Positions 53,212 through 62,100 of a stretch of DNA of 64,000 nucleotides are shown here, one piece after another. The first letter of the stretch is position 1, and every line of letters starts with the position of its first letter. The stretch is from a bacterium (lineage in GTDB: Bacteria > Zhuqueibacterota > Zhuqueibacteria > Residuimicrobiales > Krinioviventaceae): assembly GCA_029561455.1 (NCBI GenBank), contig JAKQIY010000064.1, positions 62,001-126,000 on the forward strand. Direction: 5' to 3'. The notes under the pieces were generated by a model that saw only the letters and a list, made by a program, of their open reading frames with translations, had not been told where the DNA came from and made no database searches. The position numbers were made by a program, and so were the translations under genes.

Positions 53212-55530
53212 CTAAAACTCGTATTCCAAGCCGAATATCGGCAGCATGCCCCATTGCGTGGTTGTACCCTGTTCATTTTTAGTTATATTCCAGTAATAAC
53301 CGGCCACATTCTTGCGGTTGTATACATTCCACACACTGAAATAAAATACCAGGTTGGAATTGCTAAAGTGGAAGCGCCGATCAAAACGTAAATTTAACGA
53401 ATGGTAATCCGGATAACGGGCGCCATTCAGGCGGTTTTCATCCAGCACTTCACGATCAAGCGCGCGCGACGCCGCCAGATCGAGTGGCGTATAGGGTGTG
53501 CCGCCGGCAATGATCCAGCGACAGCTATATTCCCATTTGCTGTTCGGCTTATAACCGCCCTCGATGCTGAATAAGTAGCGATTATCAAACACCCGGTCAC
53601 GCCATTCGCCGTCGCCGCCCTGGTAACGACTGGTAAAATAGGCGGCGCTCACTAATCCATAAACTTTTTCAGCCAGCTTTTTTTGCAGCGTCAGTTCAAC
53701 GCCTTTTGATTCCGCTTTGCCGTTATCCACAAGATTGGCGTGGTTGAAAAAGAACCCGTAGCGGTAATAGATCTCGTCAATCAGGAACAATGACGGCTGG
53801 GTGGGATCAATCGGAAAATGGCTGTAATCTTTTTTATATACTTCCAGCGTCAACCGGGTATTCTCGGTGAGCAAGCGCTCGATGCCGGCAACATAATGCA
53901 CAGCGCGGGTATCATCAAGTTCTTTATTGGCGTTATTTTGCGCCAGCAGCGTGAACGGTAGACTCTGATAAAATACACCCGCAGATGCATTCAGGGATGT
54001 CCGATTCCCTAAACGATAGGACATTGCGAAGCGCGGTGATACGGTGGTCTTTTTATTATAGGAAAAATAATCACTGCGCGCGCCCAGGGTAACGGTGAGC
54101 GGCTGAACCGGACGAGAGATCAGGTTGGCGAATGCCCCGGCTTTGGCGGCATTAACGGCAGTATTATAGTCAAAGTATGGTACGGTATCGCCCAGGGCGT
54201 CGGTATATTGTGAAACAAAATTATCATATTTTATTTGATAATTTTTGGCTTCAACGCCAATTTCCAGGGTATTGTTACCGTTCACCTGCAAATGGTTCAT
54301 ATTGCGGAACTTGAACTCGTGTTCACGGGAGCGGTTTTGCAGCAGGTGAATTTCGGTAGCGGTTTCAAAAAAATCTTCATTAAAATGGTTGATGGTCGCC
54401 GCGAGCGACGTAGTGGAATAGAATTTTTTGTGCCACAAGGCGCGCCAGTTAACGCCCAGGGTGTTTTCATATATATTTTGCGAACCATAGGCCACCATAG
54501 CGTTTTCGAGCGCCGCTGCTTTATCGGGTTTGTTATGGTCATCGCCGAAAACACCCAGGAGTTCCAGCTTATGGTTGGGGTTCACGTCCCACACCAGTTT
54601 GCCCTGGGTATCGCCATAGCGCGGGGCAATGGACGTACCAGCATCTATAGCTTTAATAATCAAATCCAGGTAACTGCGCCGTACGGAAAACAGGTACGAG
54701 CCCTTTTCTCCCGCCAACGGGCCTTCGAATGTGCCGCCAAAACCAGCAAAATTCAAATCCAGTTGGCCGTCAAACTCTTCGCGATTACCCTCGCGGAAAT
54801 TCATTTCCATGATAGAAGATAGTTTATCGCCATACATGGCGGAGAACCCGCCGGTGTAAAAATTCACATCCTGGACGAAATCGACATTAATCATGCCGAT
54901 AGGCCCGCCGGAAGCGCCCTGGGTGGGGAAATGGTTGATGTTGGGAATTTCAATGTTATCGATATAAAAAGCATTCTCAACCGGGCTGCCACCGCGCACA
55001 ATGAGACTGTTGCTCTGATCGTTTACTTTGGCCACGCTGGGCAGGCTCATTAAAATCCGGCTCACATCGCCGGCAGATCCCGGCGCCCGGCGGATTTCCT
55101 CGGCTGAAAAATTAACAATGCTGGTCGGCTGTTCCGCAGTTTGTGTAAAATAACCGGCGCTGACACTGATCGCCTCGGCTTCCAAAACAGACATTTTTAA
55201 TTCAACCCGAACCGGAGTAATACGTTCAGAACGGATAATAATATCGGTCTTGCGGAATGTTTCATAACCGATATAATTAAATTGCAACACATAACTGCCA
55301 ACCGGGACATTTTTTATAGTAAATTTACCATTATCGTCCGTTGCCGAACCTAACTGGGTGCCAACCAGTGACACATTGGCGCCAATCAACGGCTGTTGAT
55401 TATCGGTATCGACCACTTGTCCCTGAATTGTTCCCTTTAATCCGGCGGCACTCGAGTTTGCTATAAAAAAACAGCCGAACAGTACCACGAGTAAAATAGC
55501 ACATTTTGAAAAACACTTGATAATTTTCAT
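53212..55530 (-). CDS. TonB-dependent outer-membrane receptor
   Basis: A 772-residue receptor: signal peptide at about 1-28, a carboxypeptidase-regulatory-like beta-sandwich at about 33-115 (QPLIGANVSLVGTQLG, DDNGKFTIKNVPVGSYVL), a plug with VRGGSPVENAFYIDNIEI, and a barrel of about 550 residues ending LEYEF. These receptors bring large or scarce ligands (metal chelates, sugars, peptides) across the outer membrane using TonB; the ligand is not predictable here. No SusD partner follows, which argues against a starch-type glycan system. AGGAAAG precedes the ATG. Confidence 0.93.
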   Translation of the reverse strand: MKIIKCFSKCAILLVVLFGCFFIANSSAAGLKGTIQGQVVDTDNQQPLIGANVSLVGTQLGSATDDNGKFTIKNVPVGSYVLQFNYIGYETFRKTDIIIRSERITPVRVELKMSVLEAEAISVSAGYFTQTAEQPTSIVNFSAEEIRRAPGSAGDVSRILMSLPSVAKVNDQSNSLIVRGGSPVENAFYIDNIEIPNINHFPTQGASGGPIGMINVDFVQDVNFYTGGFSAMYGDKLSSIMEMNFREGNREEFDGQLDLNFAGFGGTFEGPLAGEKGSYLFSVRRSYLDLIIKAIDAGTSIAPRYGDTQGKLVWDVNPNHKLELLGVFGDDHNKPDKAAALENAMVAYGSQNIYENTLGVNWRALWHKKFYSTTSLAATINHFNEDFFETATEIHLLQNRSREHEFKFRNMNHLQVNGNNTLEIGVEAKNYQIKYDNFVSQYTDALGDTVPYFDYNTAVNAAKAGAFANLISRPVQPLTVTLGARSDYFSYNKKTTVSPRFAMSYRLGNRTSLNASAGVFYQSLPFTLLAQNNANKELDDTRAVHYVAGIERLLTENTRLTLEVYKKDYSHFPIDPTQPSLFLIDEIYYRYGFFFNHANLVDNGKAESKGVELTLQKKLAEKVYGLVSAAYFTSRYQGGDGEWRDRVFDNRYLFSIEGGYKPNSKWEYSCRWIIAGGTPYTPLDLAASRALDREVLDENRLNGARYPDYHSLNLRFDRRFHFSNSNLVFYFSVWNVYNRKNVAGYYWNITKNEQGTTTQWGMLPIFGLEYEF

Positions 55531-55758
55531 TGTTTCTTTCCTGATTTTTAGTTATTGTTAATTATCCTTACATATAATTTTACAGAATTCAAACCGTACA
55601 AGTTACAAAATCCGCCTAAGAATAGCGTCCGGGTTTATAAGGTTGCACCAGTTGAGGGAAAAAGAAGCAAGGTTTACAGTAAATTACCGGAATTATCTGG
55701 TGACGCGTTGATGTTGTTACATATAAATAATAATATAACCATAACAGGAGGAAGTGTT

Positions 55759-56283
55759 ATGAGTTGGAAAATGCTGCTAAAAAAAGAATTAGATTCCACG
55801 TACAAGGTAACCCAGGGTCTGCTGGAAATGGTAACAGATAAAGATTTGCAATGGAAACCGGCCACCGGCAATAACTGGATGACCATGGGACAATTGCTCA
55901 TGCATATTACCAATGCCTGCGGCGCCTCTATAAAGGGATTTGTGACCGGCGACTGGGGTATGCCGGAAGGCGTTGACGTCAGTGAAATGCCGCCGGAAGA
56001 CATGCTGCCATCGGCAGAAAAGTTACCGACAATTAAAAGTGTTGCCGAAGCAAAAAAATTATTGGCGGAAGATCAAAAACTGGCCGTGCACATGCTGGAT
56101 ATTACCAGCGAGGAAGACCTGGAGAAAAAGCCGGCCACTGCTCCCTGGGATCCGACAGTGATGATCCTCGGTCATCGTATGCTGCAAATGATCGATCACC
56201 TCAAACAACACAAGGGACAATTATTTTACTATTTGAAATTACAGGGTAAACCGGTGCATACCGGACATTTGTGGGGTATGTAA
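55759..56283 (+). CDS. DinB-family (DUF664-type) protein
   Basis: A 174-residue four-helix DinB-like protein. Conserved metal-binding histidines are in LLMHITNACG and GHRMLQMIDHLKQHKGQL. Members include thiol-dependent transferases and many proteins of unknown role. The ATG at 55759 follows AGGAGGA at 55746-55752; the frame opens 204 bases earlier, within the divergent promoter region, without a ribosome site. A bidirectional terminator follows. Confidence 0.88.
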   Translation: MSWKMLLKKELDSTYKVTQGLLEMVTDKDLQWKPATGNNWMTMGQLLMHITNACGASIKGFVTGDWGMPEGVDVSEMPPEDMLPSAEKLPTIKSVAEAKKLLAEDQKLAVHMLDITSEEDLEKKPATAPWDPTVMILGHRMLQMIDHLKQHKGQLFYYLKLQGKPVHTGHLWGM

Positions 56284-56318
56284 ATTTAGAATTCAGGTTC
56301 ATGAATTTTTAACAAAGA

Positions 56319-56366
56319 AAAGTGATGCTTGTATATTAACCTTAAAGGCTATACAAGCATCACTTT
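56319..56366. terminator. Bidirectional terminator between convergent genes
   Basis: AAAGTGATGCTTGTATA (56319-56335), a 14-base loop and TATACAAGCATCACTTT (56350-56366) make a perfect 17-bp stem with T runs. It ends the DinB-family gene (+) and the second DUF4097 gene (-). Confidence 0.93.
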
Positions 56367-56377
56367 TTATTTTTCTG

Positions 56378-57286
56378 CTATTTTGCTTTACGGATATACA
56401 TATCGCCATTGAAACTGGTGAACTGGTATTCGGGGCCTCCGCCGTTAATTGTACCAAAAAAAGCCTGTTCAATTAAAACGCGATATTTGCCGTCTTTATC
56501 TCGCTTGTTTTCCTGGTTCAATTGTTTCGGTTTATTCACCCGTACAATCTCATAATCGCTGTAAACTTGTCCATTATCGGCTTTGATTTTCACATCACAT
56601 TTAACTGTGGACGGAAAAGTAACGTCGATATCGCTATTCATCGTGGAAAACGACATGGGTTTGTCGGCATCCACTCTCTTGAATATCACATCCAGATTTT
56701 TATTGAGAGCATGGGCATTAACGGAGCCGGAAATATTTTTCAAAGCAACTTTGCCGTTGATATTTTCAATTTCAAAATTGCCGTCCACATTTTCAACATT
56801 AATATCACCATTATTAACGCAATGAAGATTAAGCGAAGTTTTGGTCGGCACTTTTAAACTGACATCAACTGTGCGCCGCCACGAATCGGTATTAATTTTC
56901 ACAAAGTTATTTTCTTCCATTACTTCCAGGGATGATGATTGTACCGGAATGCGCGTCATGCCGGCTTTATCTTTGTTTTCTTTTTCTTCACCAGCTCTCC
57001 ATCCGACGCTGCGTTGTTCCCTTGCAAAATTTCGTAATTCGTTTTTTTCTACAGAGTCATCTGTTAATTTTTTAGATTGAATCCGGGTTTCAACAATGAT
57101 GTCTTTTCCTTCATACCCAACCACAGTAATACCGCCGTTTACCAGACTCAGTTCAATAATAGCAGGTTTGGATGGGTCGGTCAATTGTACTGTAACCTGA
57201 TCCATAGCATCATCCTGGGCAACAGCCAACCGGACAATTGGAAACATCATTATTAGTATCAGTGTAGAAAATATTGTCTTTTTCAT
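56378..57286 (-). CDS. DUF4097 beta-repeat exported protein (second copy)
   Basis: A 302-residue exported protein with a signal peptide ending RLAVAQ. The body is a right-handed beta-repeat region typical of DUF4097/DUF2807 proteins (LNLHCVNNGDINVENVDG, FEIENINGKVALKNISGSV) ending GGGPEYQFTSFNGDMYIRKAK. The first 60 residues of the mature part are an extra region with charged helices. Likely surface or periplasmic; ligand unknown. It lies 19 bases after the other DUF4097 gene and is the last gene of the ECF module. Confidence 0.85.
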   Translation of the reverse strand: MKKTIFSTLILIMMFPIVRLAVAQDDAMDQVTVQLTDPSKPAIIELSLVNGGITVVGYEGKDIIVETRIQSKKLTDDSVEKNELRNFAREQRSVGWRAGEEKENKDKAGMTRIPVQSSSLEVMEENNFVKINTDSWRRTVDVSLKVPTKTSLNLHCVNNGDINVENVDGNFEIENINGKVALKNISGSVNAHALNKNLDVIFKRVDADKPMSFSTMNSDIDVTFPSTVKCDVKIKADNGQVYSDYEIVRVNKPKQLNQENKRDKDGKYRVLIEQAFFGTINGGGPEYQFTSFNGDMYIRKAK

Positions 57287-57305
57287 TATTTCTTCCTTTT
57301 TATAG

Positions 57306-58169
57306 TTATTTGTTCTTGTTTATTATATACATATCACCATTAAAACCGTCCAGACTGAATTCGGGCCCGCCATCTTTAACCCGGACAAGAGTTGTTCTTT
57401 CCACTTTGTATATTTTATGCATTTCTCCTTCTGTACTCTTGATTACTTGCAAGGGTAATTCAGATACCAGGAAATCGGTATAGATTTCGCCGTTAAATGT
57501 CTTTAAACGGAAATCGGCGGACAAATCGGATGTAAAGTATAGTTTAACCGTGCCGTTCAGTGATCCAAAACGACTGTTATTGCGGGGATTCCGGCTGAAA
57601 TCGACCTCGACATTGCCGTTAACCGCATAAACATCGCCGGAACCTTGCACCTGCTCCATTTTTATACCGCCGTTCACATTGTTGATTATATAATCGCCGC
57701 TGGTTTTTGCCAGGTAAATATCGCCATGGAGAACGGTTTTTAATTCCACAGTTGTCTGTTCCGGGACTTGCAGGGTAAAATCATAGCGAACATCATAGAT
57801 CCGATCCCGCCATTCCCGGTTGCGGCGTTCTTTATGCCGGTCGTGCCGCGATGGAGTATCGACATACAGATCGAGCAGACTATCTGCCCTGGTAATTTCC
57901 AAAACAACCTCTTTCTGCGCCTGTGCAAAAAAAACCTCGGAATTTGCCTTGATCGTTTTGACTATTTTCAGTTGCACCTCGCTGCCGGGATAACCAGTAA
58001 CATGAATAGCACCCCAGATATTATCGATAACCACGGTATTGCCGGTAGTATTTTTAAAAGTAAAAGTTTCGGTTATTTCCTCGCTTTTTTCAATTTCAGC
58101 CGATCGGGCATTCTGTACTAATCCACAAGCGACTAATAATAAACCAGCCAAGATCAGTTTTCTTAACAT
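57306..58169 (-). CDS. DUF4097 beta-repeat exported protein (first copy)
   Basis: A 287-residue exported protein, related to the next gene: signal peptide ending ARSAE, beta repeats (TVVIDNIWGAIHVTGYPG, TVELKTVLHGDIYLAKTSGDY, GSGDVYAVNGNVEVDF) and the closing GGPEFSLDGFNGDMYI. The shared ending shows that the two genes arose by duplication. The ATG at 58169 has GGAG 6 bases upstream; a frame opening at 58181 lacks one. It follows the anti-sigma gene by 17 bases. Confidence 0.86.
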   Translation of the reverse strand: MLRKLILAGLLLVACGLVQNARSAEIEKSEEITETFTFKNTTGNTVVIDNIWGAIHVTGYPGSEVQLKIVKTIKANSEVFFAQAQKEVVLEITRADSLLDLYVDTPSRHDRHKERRNREWRDRIYDVRYDFTLQVPEQTTVELKTVLHGDIYLAKTSGDYIINNVNGGIKMEQVQGSGDVYAVNGNVEVDFSRNPRNNSRFGSLNGTVKLYFTSDLSADFRLKTFNGEIYTDFLVSELPLQVIKSTEGEMHKIYKVERTTLVRVKDGGPEFSLDGFNGDMYIINKNK

Positions 58170-58186
58170 AACCAACTCCATAGATT

Positions 58187-59008
58187 TTATAACAGGGTTT
58201 GCACTTTTTCTTTGGTATAGTTCTTAACGTCCGCATTTAAATCCTGGGTGTCGATAAACCGCTTTAACGCTTCCAGGGCTTGCTTTTCCTTTAACTGCGC
58301 CAGCAGATCGACCAGGGCGATCTGCACCAGCGGCGAAGTCTGTTCTGCCAGCGAGTCGATCAGTTTTTCACGTACCCCCGGTTGTGAACTGAACAAAAAC
58401 AGGGCGTCAACGGCAGCCAGACGAACATTCACATTGGCGTCATTATTCAAGGTAGTAAACAAAGTATTAAGCAAATCCGTGTCTGGATTGGCGACCTGTG
58501 TACTAGACGCAATCCCGGTCAGGCGCTCAAATGATCCCGGTTGTTGCAGCAGTAGCATGGAATTAGCTTGCTGTATGACGTTCAATTGTTGTTGCAAAGC
58601 GGCAAGCCGGTCATTATTGAGAGGATCGGTCGCGGAGCGCCGCCCGATAAATAGTCCCAGTAACAGCATCATCACTGCTACAGCAAATTGTATAGCAGGA
58701 CGACGCGGCCACCAGCCGGCCAGCATTGAAAAAAATTCATGAGCACGGAAAAGAGGGAGTTTTTTCTGTGTCTGTGTCTTTTTCTTTTCCGCATGTAACA
58801 TGGAATAGAACCTGTCGCGAACCGCCGGCGTGGGCTCTTGTTCAGGCGCCTGCGCCAAAGTGTGCCACATAGCCTGCATAACTTCCAGTTCATGCCGGCA
58901 GACCGGGCAATTTTCGATATGGTGTTCCATTCCGGTAATGAGTTGCGGGGCTATTTGTCCGGTAATATATTCTGTAAACAAACTTTTATATTCTTTACAA
59001 TCAGGCAT
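58187..59008 (-). CDS. Zinc-finger anti-sigma factor with HEAT-repeat tail
   Basis: A 273-residue membrane protein. The anti-sigma zinc domain has HIENCPVC (His30, Cys34, Cys37), with Cys4 a possible fourth ligand. A membrane helix lies at about 104-122. The external part carries HEAT-like repeats at about 175-270 (NVNVRLAAVDALFLFSSQPG, SPLVQIALVDLLAQLKEKQA), probably a protein-contact sensor. The gene overlaps the ECF sigma gene by 8 bases. HEAT repeats outside the membrane are an uncommon sensor for an anti-sigma factor. Confidence 0.88.
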   Translation of the reverse strand: MPDCKEYKSLFTEYITGQIAPQLITGMEHHIENCPVCRHELEVMQAMWHTLAQAPEQEPTPAVRDRFYSMLHAEKKKTQTQKKLPLFRAHEFFSMLAGWWPRRPAIQFAVAVMMLLLGLFIGRRSATDPLNNDRLAALQQQLNVIQQANSMLLLQQPGSFERLTGIASSTQVANPDTDLLNTLFTTLNNDANVNVRLAAVDALFLFSSQPGVREKLIDSLAEQTSPLVQIALVDLLAQLKEKQALEALKRFIDTQDLNADVKNYTKEKVQTLL

Positions 59009-59552
59009 GACTTTCTCCTGTCAGTTCCTTATAAATATGGGTTAATTCCAACAAAGCGCGGTGCACCCGCGCTTTAACCGTACCGACGCGGCAGCCGGTG
59101 ATTTGCGCGATCTCTTCATATTTCATATTATGATAGCGGCTGAGAACCAGGGCCTGCCGCTTTTCATCAGTCAACCGCAGTAACGCTTGTTGTAACAACG
59201 AATTATGATTATCCCTGATCGCCTGATCTTCCGGAGTAAACGCTGCATCCGGCATATCATTGACCAGCTCCAGAGATTCACCACGATGTTTTTGCTTTCG
59301 ATAAAAGTCGCACCTGCTATTATGAGCAATTGAAAACATCCAGGAAACAAACCCGCTGTCGCCGCGATAAGTATTACGATAATTTAAAATGCGGACAAAA
59401 ACATCCTGCACCAGGTCTTCGCTGGCATGGATATCGCCGGTTTGTTTTAAAAAAAAATTGTAGAGCTGTTTATGATAGCGTTCAAACAGCATACCCAGCT
59501 TGTCAAGATCGCCATTTTGTACCGCCAGCATAATATTGTGATCCGTTAACAA
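59001..59552 (-). CDS. ECF RNA polymerase sigma factor (second module)
   Basis: A 183-residue ECF sigma factor. Region 2 has EDLVQDVFVRIL and GFVSWMFSIAHNSRCDFYRK; region 4 has ALLRLTDEKRQALVLSRYHNMKYEEIAQITGCRVGTVKARVHRAL. It begins with TTG at 59552, with AGGAGAAGG at 59560-59568, 7 bases upstream; an ATG 21 bases in is weaker. It overlaps the anti-sigma gene and has a good ECF-type promoter of its own, so the module is probably self-activating. Confidence 0.93.
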   Translation of the reverse strand: MLTDHNIMLAVQNGDLDKLGMLFERYHKQLYNFFLKQTGDIHASEDLVQDVFVRILNYRNTYRGDSGFVSWMFSIAHNSRCDFYRKQKHRGESLELVNDMPDAAFTPEDQAIRDNHNSLLQQALLRLTDEKRQALVLSRYHNMKYEEIAQITGCRVGTVKARVHRALLELTHIYKELTGESHA

Positions 59553-59585
59553 TTCTGTGCCTTCTCCTGTTTTGTAACACTAATA

Positions 59586-59612
59586 TAGACTTGCACTTTT
59601 TTAAAAGGTTGC
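59586..59612 (-). promoter_or_regulatory. ECF-type promoter of the second sigma gene
   Basis: On the minus strand GCAACC (59612-59607), a 16-base spacer, then GTCTA (59590-59586), which matches the AACC...GTC pattern of ECF-sigma promoters closely. Transcription would start just before the AGGAGAAGG ribosome site of the sigma gene. Confidence 0.55.
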
Positions 59613-59702
59613 CGGTAATATACAGTTTTTTTGAAATATTTATGTTGTTTTTACACTTAAAAATAAATAATTTAGCAAACGGTAACATGAGAGAAGAAAA
59701 GA

Positions 59703-60008
59703 ATGATGTTGACAAGCAGTCAAAAAGAAGATATCAAACTCACAATCAAACGCCTGCTGGAAAACGAGCAGGAAATCAATAAAATTATGATATTCGGTTC
59801 TTTTTTATATTCTGCCGAACCGAACGATATTGATGTTGCCGTCTTTCAAAATAGTGATGAAAAATATTTACCCCTAGCGCTAAAATACAGAAAACTGGTG
59901 CGCAAACTGGCAGGAATTATACCTGTTGATATATTTCCGGTCAGACCGGGCGCCCAGGGATTATTAATGGATGAAATTACTACCGGTGAGGTTCTGTATG
60001 AGAAATGA
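59703..60008 (+). CDS. MNT-type minimal nucleotidyltransferase
   Basis: A 101-residue nucleotidyltransferase-fold protein with FGSFLYSAEP (Gly32-Ser33), metal-binding DID (Asp42, Asp44) and a third Asp76 in IPVDIF. Such small proteins pair with HEPN proteins; in well-studied pairs the MNT protein adenylylates (AMPylates) the HEPN partner to neutralise it. The next gene encodes exactly such a partner and overlaps by 11 bases. An alternative view is a kanamycin-nucleotidyltransferase-like enzyme, less likely at this size. Confidence 0.88.
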   Translation: MMLTSSQKEDIKLTIKRLLENEQEINKIMIFGSFLYSAEPNDIDVAVFQNSDEKYLPLALKYRKLVRKLAGIIPVDIFPVRPGAQGLLMDEITTGEVLYEK

Positions 60009-60405
60009 AACTGAAAAATGGCTGGCCTTTGCAGATGATCATCTGGCGGCGGCTACAATATTGTTGGATAACAAATTGAATAATCCATGCCTGCAAAATG
60101 CTCAACAAGCAATAGAAAAAGCATTAAAAGCTATCTTTTCGGAACAAAGAATCAAAGCTCCCAAGACGCATGATATTCTGGCATTAAAATACCTGTTAAA
60201 AAACAATAAAATTGAGATTCCGGTTAGCGATTCCGATTGCGACTTTATTAACTCACTATTTCTACCGTCCATGTACCCGGTTGACAATGTTCTGGCAGTG
60301 CACAATCCGGACAAGGATACCTGTCTGGCGGCGATCAAAATCGCACAGGATGTAGTGACCAATGTAAAACAATATTTTTCCAGGCCTGAAAACCTGGCAA
60401 TATAG
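59998..60405 (+). CDS. HEPN-domain protein
   Basis: A 135-residue helical HEPN protein. NAQQAIEKALKAIF is the family core helix and RIKAPKTH gives the RX4-6H motif (Arg51, His58) associated with ribonuclease activity. With the upstream MNT gene it forms a HEPN/MNT pair, often a toxin-antitoxin module. The ATG at 59998 sits inside the end of the MNT gene; a frame opening at 59971 is disregarded. Toxicity is not shown by sequence alone, and some HEPN/MNT pairs have other roles. Confidence 0.88.
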   Translation: MRNETEKWLAFADDHLAAATILLDNKLNNPCLQNAQQAIEKALKAIFSEQRIKAPKTHDILALKYLLKNNKIEIPVSDSDCDFINSLFLPSMYPVDNVLAVHNPDKDTCLAAIKIAQDVVTNVKQYFSRPENLAI

Positions 60406-60430
60406 ACAAAGAATGCCCTGGCGAATGAAA

Positions 60431-61915
60431 TCATTTACTATATGCTTCCAGAATTCTGCGAATAACCTCGGAAGTTGACATGCCTTCAACACCGGGCAGC
60501 AGGGCAATTTCTCCACCATAGCTCTCAACCAGACGCCGTTCTCCCTGGTTGATGGTTTCAATATTATAATCCCCGCCTTTTACATACACATCGGGGCGCA
60601 GGGCATCAATCATGGCGAGCGGCGATTCGTCATCGAAAATAATCACATAATCCACACAACTGAGCGCCGAAAGCACGCGGGCGCGCTGATTTTCTTCAAC
60701 AACCGGACGCAGGGGGCCCTTGTTCTTGCGTACCGAAGCATCGCTGTTTAAACCCACCACCAGCACATCGCCAAGGGCTTTGGCTTTTTCCAGGTATATT
60801 ACGTGCCCGGCGTGGAGAATATCATAACAACCGTTAGTCCAGACTATTTTTTTGCCGTCCAGCCTCGCCCTGGCAACAAGGCTCTGCAATTGTTCAATTG
60901 TCACATGTTTTTCCACATTCATCTCCAAAGCATAACGAAGCTGCGCTTCGATAATTTCTTTTCTGGTTATGCAGGTAAATCCTTTGCGCGATACGGCCAG
61001 CGCCGCCATAGTATTGGCCAGATCCGCCGTTTGTTCCGGCGGCAGGCCAGCCAGCAATCCTGCGGTTACACCGGCCACAACAGCCTCACCAGCCCCGTCG
61101 GTATCGCCAACCAGCCGCGGTTTTGCCGCAACATGGCAAACATCGCGGGCTTCGTTGATAACACTGATCCCCTCGCCGCCAAGCGTCATAAACACTGTAT
61201 CGCATTTTAGCAACGAACGCAGTTGCTTGCCCAGTTTGCTGGAATGATCTTTTCTGCCGTTCAATGCCGCTTGTGCTTCATGGACATTTGGGGTAACGGC
61301 GGTAAAATTATTAAAAAATACACAATTCTTTTCCGAATCGCCAATGAGTTTAATACTATACTTTTGCGCAGTTTTTTGTACTGCTTCAACCAGTTTACGC
61401 GATACTACACTTTCATCTTTATCAATAAAAATAATCGCATCCGTATCGGGAATATTCTCTTCAAGGTAATCCATAATTTTTTCAAACTTTTCCTCGCTCA
61501 GAGGCAGAGGCTCCGGGGTTTGTAAGCGCATTATCTCCCGTTCGGCGTAACGTATACCGGCTACATTTATAGTAGATCGTTGGGAGGTAATATATTCCGC
61601 ATCGACTATTACACCGCTTGTATCAATTGCATGATCGGCTAAAATTTGCAGTAATTGCCGTCCCGCAAAGTCGTCGCCGGTTACAGTAACCAGCTTTACC
61701 TGCAAGCCAAGCTGACGCAACAACACAGCGGCATAAGCTGCGGCTCCGGGTAAATAATTATTATGCAGCATTTGCACAACAGGGATCGGATTTTCATTCG
61801 TCCATCGCTCCATATCTCCCTGAATAGTCTCATTTAAAAACACATCGCCTATCAGGATTGTCGTTCTACCGGTAATTTTTTCAAACAGTTCTTCGCTCCG
61901 CTCCATATTCCTCAT
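60431..61915 (-). CDS. HldE-like bifunctional heptose kinase/adenylyltransferase
   Basis: A 494-residue protein: a PfkB-fold kinase at about 1-320 and a nucleotidyltransferase at about 345-490 with WTNGCYDILHAGH (HAGH at 368-371), ALSCVDYVIIF and YVKGGDYN, intact for the adenylyl transfer that makes ADP-heptose. The kinase half opens normally (GDVFLNETIQGDMERW) but has weakened motifs: the usual PGGAANVA reads LPGAAAYAA, and the catalytic GAGD reads GAGE with Glu277. It may therefore act on a different sugar phosphate or have lost kinase activity. GmhB at the left edge fits the same pathway. ATG at 61906 is a second possible start. Confidence 0.85.
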   Translation of the reverse strand: MRNMERSEELFEKITGRTTILIGDVFLNETIQGDMERWTNENPIPVVQMLHNNYLPGAAAYAAVLLRQLGLQVKLVTVTGDDFAGRQLLQILADHAIDTSGVIVDAEYITSQRSTINVAGIRYAEREIMRLQTPEPLPLSEEKFEKIMDYLEENIPDTDAIIFIDKDESVVSRKLVEAVQKTAQKYSIKLIGDSEKNCVFFNNFTAVTPNVHEAQAALNGRKDHSSKLGKQLRSLLKCDTVFMTLGGEGISVINEARDVCHVAAKPRLVGDTDGAGEAVVAGVTAGLLAGLPPEQTADLANTMAALAVSRKGFTCITRKEIIEAQLRYALEMNVEKHVTIEQLQSLVARARLDGKKIVWTNGCYDILHAGHVIYLEKAKALGDVLVVGLNSDASVRKNKGPLRPVVEENQRARVLSALSCVDYVIIFDDESPLAMIDALRPDVYVKGGDYNIETINQGERRLVESYGGEIALLPGVEGMSTSEVIRRILEAYSK

Positions 61916-62031
61916 ATCCGGGGTTTTATGCTCTGTTATTCTGTCCCACTGTTCTGGATTTCTTTACAGGAGATAATGTAAGCAGATTTTTGTACAACTG
62001 CAATTTTTTTTACCTGGCAGCCATCTCCGGC

Positions 62032-62060
62032 TTGAATGCTAACAGGCAATTTTGTATATT
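62032..62060 (+). promoter_or_regulatory. Candidate sigma-70 promoter of tilS
   Basis: TTGAAT at 62032-62037, 17 bases, TATATT at 62055-62060. Transcription would start near 62067, giving a leader of about 34 bases before the ATG at 62101. The 185-base gap also has to hold the promoter for the divergent HldE-like gene. Confidence 0.5.
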
Positions 62061-62100
62061 AATCAAAAAAAGATACCGGACGAGTTAAAAAATTAATATT

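Noticed and set aside
55555..55758. 68-codon in-frame extension before the DinB-family gene
   Set aside because: It lies in the divergent promoter region; AGGAGGA directly precedes the ATG at 55759 and the extension adds no DinB-like sequence.
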